Position numbers and translations under genes: made by a program. Shown in pieces: positions 55,700-64,000 of a DNA stretch of 64,000 nucleotides (its first letter is position 1; each line of letters opens with the position of its first letter). The notes under the pieces were generated by a model, which was given only the letters and a program-made list of their open reading frames with translations, searched no databases and had not been told where the DNA came from. The stretch is from Symbiodinium natans (taxonomy: Eukaryota; Sar; Dinophyceae; Suessiales; Symbiodiniaceae), in NCBI GenBank assembly GCA_905221605.1, contig CAJNDS010000624.1, positions 202,001 to 266,000 on the forward strand. Direction: 5' to 3'.

Positions 55700-58500
55700 G
55701 TTTTTGGATTTGTAGATTTGTAGGCTTCAGATGGAAATGAATATGGGAGCTTTTTGGGTAACTAAATGGGTATCTTTGGGATTTGTAGGCTTCAGATGGA
55801 AATGAATATGGGCGTTTTTTGGGTAACTATTCTTTAGTATCCTCCTTGATATGGGAGGAGTGTCAGGGGACAGTGGGCGTTGGGGGCTGTTTGGCCTTGT
55901 ACACGCTCGAATTGTTTGTTTTAAGGTGCTGTGGCTCACAGTCGGCGTTTTTTGTCAAGGGGGTTTTAGGGTTATAAGTCTTTGAGGGCTTTTGGGGTTG
56001 GCGAGTCTGTTCCATACTGCTACGGGATTCTTGAAGGGGCCTGAGTTGAAGAGTTCTTCGATCTTTCTGGTAACCTTCGAAAAAACCATGTGACGATGTT
56101 GATTTTCGTACTACCTGGGGACCTGGGGGCTTCTCAAAGCATCTGAGACGCAGCAAACACACATAGTCTTTTCATCCTTACGGGCGTTTTAAGCTCGGGT
56201 TTGGGAAGCCGATGCCTCAACCCGCAAACTTGCGGCAGAGTTGCAGGGAGAGGGGGGGGAGGGGGGTATACCGTATACCCATGCAGGGCTTGAACCTTTC
56301 GAAGCACTGTTGCATATACTCTCAACCACCCCCCCTTCTAGGCCCCGAACCGGGCCGCCCTAAGCCCTGTTCTCAGCGCCCCGAGGCCAGTTTACGGCAT
56401 CGGGTGTATCATGGGATGTGGGGGGGGGGGGGGGGGGGGAGGATGGAGAGTTAACCCTGTTGCGTTGAAGATGAACGCACTGACTGCAAGCAAGAAGCCC
56501 ACTCCATCAGCGACTTTAGCTGATGGGCTTGGAACATGATCTGCACGGGTGAAACAGTGAAGTTGACCTCAGTCCACAATGCGGCTGAACACATGGTGCA
56601 GTGGCGGAGGGGGCTGGTGCGCCGTATTCTACAGTGTAGAGGAACCCTCGTGCTACCGAGCATTAGGAGGTTGGATTGTTCAAAGAGAAGAAGAAGTTAC
56701 AAGAACTATAGACTGCAAGAACAAGGACTCTGTGTACAGAAACAGTGAACTTTCAAACTCCGGATGCCATCAGCAATCCTCAACTCTCAGCCCTGCAACC
56801 CTATGTCTTCTCAATAGCCCTGAACACAACAAAGAGCTCAGTACACCCCTCTAAACCCCCTGTTTCCGGAACTTCCCCCTCCCCCCCCCCATGTTTATTA
56901 TGATAACCCCTAGGACGACTGTGGACCGTACCTCGAGGCTGACCAGCAGGCGCTCGCCGGTGGAAGACCGCAGCGTCTGGGGAAGTTGGAGGCGTAGGGA
57001 CAAGGAAACAAGGATCTGCTTTGGGGATCCTATTATGAAGCGAGGGGTCTGTATATGTGTGTCATGTAGTATAGATATAGGGTTCACCAAACAAAAAGGG
57101 GCCCATCATGTAGAGAGTCCGCCGACGATTGGGCTCCAGGGCACCTACAACCCCACTCGACTCCCTAAACTCCAAGACTGCAAGGGTTTAAGAGTGGGGC
57201 TTGGGCAGGTTCGGAGCAGCAGCGCCGATCCTCTCTTGCACAGTGGCTTGCGTTAGGGGGTTCTGGATTCAGGGTTCAGGGATTCCATCCATCCCCTTCC
57301 CCGGACTGCAAAAAATGTCGGAATGCTGCCGCTCGCTCTACACAAAAACCTCTCAGCATGTATCTGCGAAGTGCATAGATATCTTTGTACAATATTTGTA
57401 TATGTATGGGTACATCTAATATCATGTTGAGCTATATTGTTTTAATTAAAGCAAAGTGTATTGGACTACACTACACTATACTCTGTCATTACATGTGTAC
57501 TCTTTCATCTGCGTGCTTCCTTGGCCAATGGCCAATCCCTGAAACCTGAGCCCGAAACCTTGAAATAATGAAGCCCTGAAACTCTTAACCCTTCAAAGCC
57601 AAAAACCCCGAACCCTCTGAATAACTCGTATATCCCTCCATTCCTTTAGGGTTTACAAACTGCGAGGCCTCCGTCCGCTGAAACTGCGTGGAGGCGCGCG
57701 CGAGGGCGATACAAATGTCGGGCTCCTGACGGCTGCTGCAAGGGGCTTTCAGGGTTTCGGGCTGCCAATGCCGAGGTGCATCGACCTCCATTGCCATTGG
57801 CGTACCACAAGCCCCCATGCACCCCCTAACTCAAACTGCCAACAAAAAGCTTCAGGCCCTTAAGCAGGCGATTGCACCCTCGTCGTGGTCAGTGCGGCTC
57901 GGGAAGGCTTCACAAGACCAAGTACGTACCATGCATAGAAGACGAGTATGACTGGTGTGCATGGTCCTTCGTTTCTGCTTGAATTTGCATGTATGAAGCA
58001 TCTTGATACTTGAAACAAGTGGCTGGTGAAAGAGAGGGCGCAAATGGCTTACAAGATGAGATGGGCTTCTGCAGTTAAGCTCGAACCCCTCGGGGACGAG
58101 GATACCAGTGCAGGCCTTATGAGGTCTGCTTCTTCCGATCCTTCCCTTACACTATACAGATGCAACACAAAGCGCCTTAACTTAGTTTGGCCCTCTGACC
58201 CCTCTGAACTCTAAGCGCTGTTTTGTAAAGGACCCCAAAGTGTCGGTGCAAGTGCCAGAGCCTCAAAGATCAACTCTGAAAAACATCACGATAGCAGCAT
58301 GAAAGCAATCCCGAGCTGGTAAAACCCACGTTTCCTCGCCATTACGTGGTTGCCACTGCTCGGCTGCCTGCGGTGGACGGGCTTCGTGCGCAGGGCTTAT
58401 GGCCATTTAGGGTTGGGGAATCACCAAGAATCTCAGGGCCACGCCGTGGCCAGAGGTGCTGAGAAACTGTCATACGAAACTATCATGCGACAGTTGAAGG
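55700..58500. other. no convincing gene; simple repeats and weak frames
   Basis: Contains a 50-bp near-direct repeat around TAGGCTTCAGATGGAAATGA (55718 and 55785) and a G-run at 56418-56439. Weak minus frames at 56451-56600 (ending LKSLMEWASCLQSVRSSSTQ) and 56930-56990 are open. None exceeds chance length. Confidence 0.5.
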
Positions 58501-58532
58501 CATCCTGCTTGGGTATACTACCCTCCTTACGA

Positions 58533-58795
58533 CTAACATGCTTGATCCAACTGCAACAGGGTGTTCCCAAGAGCCCCTGAGATAAGTGACCACCCCGAAC
58601 TTGGTTGTGGAGACAGAATCCAACTCAGCCTTTCAAATAACTTCTTTAGTGTATAGCCTGTAGCGGCCTCAAATTCTACCTTTGCAAAGCCGCTCCCATG
58701 CATCCCTGAAACCGACACTACACTTCCCACCTTGAAGGTCGTGGACGATGCCTGCGCCAGGCACCGTCGAATCTCCGCCACCTTAGACGTCTGGG
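58533..58795 (-). CDS. candidate exon with beta-rich segment
   Basis: From a GAGCGACCCAG acceptor near 58787 the minus strand reads KVAEIRRCLAQASSTTFKVG and SVVSVSGMHGSGFAKVEFEA, then TGYTLKKLFERLSWIL. A donor CAAAG|GTAGAA at about 58682 may end the exon earlier. The SVVSVSG-x-GFAKVEF pattern looks like two beta strands of a small barrel, but no family is claimed. Confidence 0.38.
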
Positions 58796-59349
58796 TCGCT
58801 CTTCACTGCAACAGCTCTCTGTGTACACGTATCCGGCGTCTGTGCAACCTTTGCAGCATGCTATGTTTGGTGTTGAAGAACACAACAGCTGGCTTATGAA
58901 GGCACACTGGCACCGGACCTGAACCCCGAACCCGGCAGTCTCCCTCAACACGAACACCTAAAACCATGAGCTCCCAGCACCAAAGCCTACCAAAACCCTC
59001 CTCCCCTCATATACCCAAAACCTTACACCCATTAAACCCTTAAACCCGCAGCCTCGTAAACAAACCTTCAAACTCACAAGCCCGAACCGTCGGCCCTCAA
59101 ACCCGAGCCTCCAAGGTTCCTGGACAACCATTCGTAGGGGTGTAAATACCAAGTGTAGCAACCAGCAACATGAAATCTTCCCACTGCAAGAAGCGGTTCC
59201 GACAGCAATGTGGCAAGTGCCATGGAGATTGAACACTCAGACGATGAACTGTAAACGCAAAACCCTAAACCCCAAAACCTTCCCGAGGCCCTAAAAACGA
59301 AGCCGGTCGTCCCCAGACCGTCAACCCACCCTGAACCCCTCAACCACTC

Positions 59350-59600
59350 AAGCCACCGAACCCTAAACCCTCAACCCTGATATCCCTAAACCCGTTAAAA
59401 AAACCCTAAAAGCGCTTAAGAGCCCCTAAACCCCTATACCCCCCCCCTGGGTAAACCCTTAAAAGCCCCTAACCCATAACCCCTTAAAACCCCCCCCCCC
59501 CCCCCCCCCCCCCAAACCCCTATACCCCCCCTGAGTAAACCCTTGAAAGCCCCCTAAACCCATAACCCCTTAAAACCCATAACCCCTACTATTAATCCCC
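59350..59600. repeat. degenerate heptamer block with C30 run
   Basis: CCCTAAA-type text with CCCCTTAAAA variants and a poly-C run of about 30 at 59487-59513. A CCCTATACCCCCCCTGGGTAA segment occurs twice (about 59430 and 59520), so the block has duplicated. Confidence 0.85.
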
Positions 59601-59799
59601 CTTCGGGTCAAGCCGCGGTGTGTTCGGACATCGGCTGCACGTGCCGACCCTGGGAGGCCTCAGCAGAGGGAAGGGCTTGTAGGGCCCTTTATGGCTTTCA
59701 GGGGTTTATAAATCCTAGGGCCTGTTAGGGCTTTCACAGGGTTTATGAATGGGGCCTTTTAGAGTTTCAGGGTTTAGGGTTCGAGGTTAGTGCTTTCAA

Positions 59800-60000
59800 G
59801 GGGCTTCGCAGGGGCTTTGTCCTTTTGGGCTTTGACAGAGTTTGGTGGGTGAAGGACCGCTGTAGGGCGTGATGGGGTTGCACGTGTTGCTTCTCGCTGG
59901 GCACGTCGCATTCGGCAGGTTGTTGCTCAGCGCGAATGTTTCCACTGCATTGCAGAACGCGCCGCATGAGGCCACAGCAATCCCATCATGCACTCTAAGC
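59800..60000 (-). CDS. weak candidate exon, Cys-containing
   Basis: The minus strand reads VHDGIAVASCGAFCNAVETF and ALSNNLPNATCPARSNTCNP, with five Cys in about 45 residues. An overlapping frame is also open, and splice ends were not fixed. Confidence 0.27.
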
Positions 60001-60857
60001 CCTGTACCCTGAGCCCTCTTGGGTGCCCACAAATACTCAGGGACGGTCCCGAGGCTGGCACCAGATTTTGGCAGGTGCCCACCTCAACCTGTAAATCTAC
60101 TCATAACTTTCCAGAAGCCCGGATTTGTTTACAGGATTTAGGGGTTCAGGGGTTCATAGCCTGCAGACCAGAACCTCCACACAGCATCTTCTAATCCACG
60201 AACAGATGAGCCTGTCAAAGCCCCACCCATCTTCGCTGGCAAGCCCGAGAAAAAGGCCCCCAAACTACCCGAAACAGGGCTTGGGGCTGCTAATTTCTGA
60301 AGCCATCGCTCCCCAAAAGCTGTTTGACTCAAGCCCCCTGAGCCCCCCAAAAAATGAAAGATGCCCCAAAACCCTCAAAAGCCGTAAAACCGAAAAAAGC
60401 CATGGAGGGAGGAGACTCCGAATCTTGGCGGCGTGGAGGCGGGTGTGGGGAGTGGGGGGTGGGGAGGGGGGGGTTGCGCGAAGTTCCGAGCACCTTGTTT
60501 ATGGTAATTGCCTTCTTTTAATTGTGAATCTATAAGATACTGATACAGACAATATGTACATATATAACTAGTATTCATACAAAAACAATAGATTTAAATA
60601 TTGTAGAATGGACCACACGAGGGGGTGGCCGTAACCCTAGAGCACACGATGTCCATAACATTGGCGACTTGTTGTAATAGATGTTAAAGTAAGGTTTAAA
60701 GCGATCTTTCAACTTGGAGCCCTTGTTAAAACCAAAAGACCGCCCACCAAAAACGAAACCCTCGACCCAATGACCTATAGAGTCCTAAACCCTGGAACCT
60801 TCGAGCCTGCAACCCTGGACCCCCACTTCCAGTCTCCATCCCACTCTCCACCCTTAC

Positions 60858-60926
60858 TTGTGAGCACGCGGCGGGAGCGGCCGCAGCGCCGCGGCCAGAA
60901 AAAACTGCAAGTCGCAGGCCGTCCGC
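60858..60926 (-). CDS. candidate internal exon, Ala-rich
   Basis: Acceptor CCTGTTCCCGAG|GCG, 23 codons reading ADGLRLAVFSGRGAAAAPAA, donor CAA|GTAAGG, a perfect-consensus donor. A shorter alternative acceptor (GCGACTTGCAG) changes the phase. Confidence 0.4.
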
Positions 60927-61349
60927 CTCGGGAACAGGTTTTATAGGCTAAGGATTCGTTGGGAGCCAGTCAGGGGTTGTTGCGGGGTACGCGTAGTTAG
61001 GGATACTTTGGAGGTATGTCGGGTCATTTAGCTTGGCTGTTCGTCATGGATAAGGTGTCGTCGATAACGATACAATGGAACACAGTTGAAGCTTAACAAC
61101 CCTCTGATTCAAAAATGCTCAGCCGGCGGTGGCAAGGATGACTCCACTTGAATCATGAGTCCGCTGGGACCCTCACAGCGGAATCTCAAAATCCCTAAAG
61201 CCCACATTGCAATGGCCCAGGCTCTACTGACACACCGAAGCCACGGCCCCCTGAACCCAACCATGATCTGCCGTTGGAGCCTGCATCAAGGGGTCCACTG
61301 CAATGAGGACCGGGAGAGTGAGGCAAGCCTGAGAATAGTAGGTAGTAGT

Positions 61350-61567
61350 CATAATAATAATAACAATAATAGTAATAGTAATAGTAGTAGTAGTAGTAAT
61401 AGTAATAGTAATAGTAATAGTAATAGTAATAGTAATAGTAATAGTAATAGTAATAGTAATAGTAATAGTAATAGTAATAGTAACAGTAACAGTAACAGTA
61501 ACAGTAATAGTAATAGTAATAATAACCGTAATAAGAATAGTAGTACTAATAATAATAGTAGTAGTAA
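61350..61567. repeat. (AGTAAT)n hexanucleotide array
   Basis: About 30 copies of AGTAAT with AGTAAC and AATAAT variants. In frame it would encode alternating Ser-Asn on the + strand, and Leu-only on the minus strand. A plus-strand frame (61155-61616) spans it, but its flanks are not convincing. Confidence 0.96.
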
Positions 61568-61632
61568 GAAAGGGTTGAGCCTTCCAGCCGGTATGAGACA
61601 GGAGTGTGGCATCTGAGGAGACTTCGCGTGTC

Positions 61633-62085
61633 TTACAGTTGCAGGTGGCTATCTGCGAGCAAAGGCTTTTGCCGCTTCCCCAGGTACTTCCCGAACTCTG
61701 CGGTGAGGCTCCGAGCTGTAGTCGAGAGTGCCGCTCTTTGGTCTTTCTTCCCCACCCCTTCAGCCTGGAAGTTTGTTTGAAGCATTATGAAGTAGGGCTT
61801 ACATTTCTTGTATCCCCAAAAGGACACCAAGTAGATACACTCACCAATGTTGTGAAGGAACCCTGGATACACTAATATAAAAGCCTGCTTCATGTCCCTG
61901 CAGGAGAAACTTGAAAAAACGTGGGCGCAAATCCTGCCAGGCCAAGCTGCCCACTCCCCCGGGATCCCTAAACTTGCAAGTCCTCGTTGCGGAGGGAGCT
62001 CAAGGTTGTGGTTGCTTTTCACAGCCCCACGCTCCTTCACGAACTTGTAGGAGTTAAGGGCTTGGGATCTACAGTGGGGGAGCAA
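61633..62085 (-). CDS. possible coding region of about 150 codons, function unknown
   Basis: The minus-strand frame has no ATG at its beginning, so it would be a 3' part: SYKFVKERGAVKSNHNLELP, PQRGLASLGIPGEWAAW, then a hydrophobic stretch, then AEGVGKKDQRAALSTTARSL and TAEFGKYLGKRQKPLLADSH before TAA. The hydrophobic middle may be an intron. The end abuts the hexamer array. Confidence 0.42.
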   Translation of the reverse strand: MLPHCRSQALNSYKFVKERGAVKSNHNLELPPQRGLASLGIPGEWAAWPGRICAHVFSSFSCRDMKQAFILVYPGFLHNIGECIYLVSFWGYKKCKPYFIMLQTNFQAEGVGKKDQRAALSTTARSLTAEFGKYLGKRQKPLLADSHLQL

Positions 62086-62159
62086 GGGCTTATAACCCTA
62101 AACCCCTAACCTAAACCCCCTAAACCCCCAAACCCCTAAACCCTTAAGCCCGAAAGCAG

Positions 62160-62242
62160 CACTGTTCACGTCCAGGTAGCCACCGGCTCCCCGCTGGAGG
62201 CCGTGAGCCAAACCGACGAGGGCAGCGCCACCACCTGCGTCG
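62160..62242 (+). CDS. candidate exon ending at a heptamer-derived donor
   Basis: On the + strand: acceptor GAAAGCAG or GTTCACGTCCAG, then VATGSPLEAVSQTDEGSATT, and a donor CG|GTAGGGTTTAGGG that lies inside the TTTAGGG array. The minus strand is also open between GACGCAG|GTGG and CCG|GTGGCT, so the strand is uncertain. Confidence 0.33.
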
Positions 62243-62342
62243 GTAGGGTTTAGGGTTTAGGGTTTAGGGTTTAGGGTTCAGGGTTTAGGGTTGAGGGTAT
62301 CGGGTTTAGGGTTCTGGGTTTAGGATTTAGGGTTTAGGGTAC
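62243..62342. repeat. telomere-type heptamer array (TTTAGGG)n
   Basis: About 13 copies, the first five perfect. Confidence 0.95.
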
Positions 62343-63059
62343 AACCTCGCCAGCGTCTTTTCTGCCTACAGTCCCATTTCGGATATACATCACTCATTGT
62401 AAGGGCAGAAATAAGGGAAGCTAAAGCAGTACTTGGATATTTTGCTTATATCAAACAACCATGGACAAAAGGCTTGCCAGGGGGCGTTCAATGGTGTTCT
62501 CCTAAGATTGTTCTCTCCACTGTTTTTTTCTTGGTGGGTGCCTAAGAAGCACGAAAACATTGACCAAACAGAGAACATCTAGTGAAAACAATCTTGGCTT
62601 AAATAAGGAACAATTTCTGAACAAATCGCGAAGAATGGTAAGCGGCCAGGCTCTCAAAATTATCGGGAATATTCTTTGAACTGTTTCAACATGCTCCTCC
62701 ATATGTCGGATGAACCTCAAAAAGAAACTCAAGGGAGAGAACCAACCATTACGTTCAACGTTGTGGTGTTTTGCTCATAGCTTGTTCTGGGGTTCTACTT
62801 GTCCGAACGGAGCACGTGGACCCATCAGCCTTTTCAAACACCTACCCTAAATAGCTCAATGAGCCCCTAAACCCCAAACCCGAAGCCCAAAACCCTAAAC
62901 TCGAAACCCTAAAACCCAAACCCCACCGTAAACCACCTAAGCCCTATCCTCCCCAATCAACGACATCCAATTCGGGGGTGCCTGCGCCGCGCACAGGGCC
63001 AAGGAGGGTGGGAGCTCCGAAGGTGCCGGGCGCGCCTCTTTGCGCTTCTTGGGTTTTGA

Positions 63060-64000
63060 GGGCGAAACCCTAAACCCTAAACCCGAAACCCGAAACCCTA
63101 AACCCTAATTTGGGGTTTAGGGGGTTCAGGGCTTAGGGTGGTTTAGGGCAGTTTAGGGTTTTAGGGGGTTTGGGCTTGAGGGCTGCCACTTGAGGACTGA
63201 ATTGTTGCCCATGAGTGTTGAGACACTGTATGGGTGCTGCATGCTTCTGAAATGCCGTGGAATTCCGACTGCAACCGTATCTCTGCAAGCGCAGTGGTTG
63301 TCATCGCCGTAGTCATCGTAGTGGCCGTACAGCATGGTAGTTGTCACTGTAGGCCGTACGAGTATCAGTTGACTACGCAAGATTTCTACTTGCAAAAGGA
63401 CAGGAGGTCATAACATTCAAAGCCTGAACCCCATCTTGAACCCCTGCAAAGCCCCAATCTAAACGCTATAAACCCTGCAGACCCCAGAGCCCTATAAACC
63501 CCTATAACCCCTAGACCCTAACACCCTAAAAGCGCTCTAGACCCAAAACTCCCAAAACCCTATAGGGCTGAGTAGCGGTCCAAACCTCGAGTATGTCCCG
63601 ACTGCCGCGTGGAACAGGGTCGGCCCCCCATCGGTTATGCGGGAAATATCTAGAGAAGTTGGGTATCGGTTTAGGGTCGGCCCCCATCGGTTCTCGTGCT
63701 AGAGCAGACTTGTCAATTCCACATGACTCCTCTAATCATGGCTGCCTCTTCCAGAGGTCTTGTCCGATGCCCATATAGACCCTAAAACTGATAAACCGCA
63801 AAAACCCCAAACCCCCCAACCCACCACCCTCAACCCTAAAAACCCTTTTTCCACTATAAACCCAATATCCCCAATAAACCCTGTACCCTGGCCCAAACAG
63901 TTTCAACTTTTCTTCTAGTAGGGATTTAGTATACCCAAAAAGTTTAAAGTTCACCTATTGGGCCCCTAAGAACCCTAAAACCCCATAAACCCTAAACCCT
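63060..64000. other. heptamer-rich end of the window, no convincing gene
   Basis: CCCTAAA copies at 63066-63107, switching to TTTAGGG-like text at 63110-63175, then dispersed CCCTATAAA/CCCTAAA variants to the last base. A duplicated GGGTCGGCCCCCATCGGTT segment lies at about 63619 and 63675. Confidence 0.7.

Overview
Eukaryotic nuclear DNA of roughly 50% G+C. It has no rRNA, tRNA, CRISPR array, operon or bacterial signal that I can see. The most striking property is that degenerate copies of the telomere heptamer TTTAGGG/CCCTAAA are scattered through almost the whole window, with perfect arrays at about 181, 25448, 54104, 54285, 55258 and 62243. Between them lie long homopolymers (G or C runs of 15-30), dinucleotide arrays (CT, TG, AC), AT-rich patches and a 200-bp AGTAAT hexamer array. 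TTTAGGG-type repeats, GT-AG introns usually followed by G, long intronless or intron-poor membrane-protein genes and Ser/Asp/Lys-rich orphan proteins fit a dinoflagellate (Symbiodiniaceae-like) or another alveolate alga. This is an inference, at about 0.55. I found no recognisable spliced-leader relic.

The only reading frames that clearly exceed chance length are on the minus strand. They are a 504-codon polytopic membrane protein (42918-44509), a 273-aa Lys/Ser-rich orphan (22671-23492), its downstream neighbour (21671-22388, two exons), a coiled-coil/Ala-Lys-rich coding region with conflicting frames (9490-11703), an acidic two-exon gene (49736-50486) and an uncharacterised hydrophilic frame (44873-45670). 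All lack a recognisable family assignment.

Elsewhere the islands between telomere-like tracts can be read as short exons (40-150 nt) with CAG|G acceptors and GT donors. Phase-consistent chains can be drawn at 404-878, 1414-3361, 13776-15146 and 41325-42448, nearly all on the minus strand. These are models, not proofs: in 52% G+C DNA several frames of a short island often read as plausible protein, and I often found more than one.

By region: 0-9 kb, minus-strand exon candidates in telomere-like intron text; 9.5-15 kb, coiled-coil region, a 131-bp CT array and an exon chain; 15-21 kb, poor in convincing genes; 21.6-24.2 kb, two orphan genes and, just upstream of them, a 531-bp nested palindrome element; 24-41 kb, mostly repeats with isolated exon candidates; 41-46 kb, the gene-richest stretch; 46-64 kb, repeats with isolated exons and one good two-exon gene.
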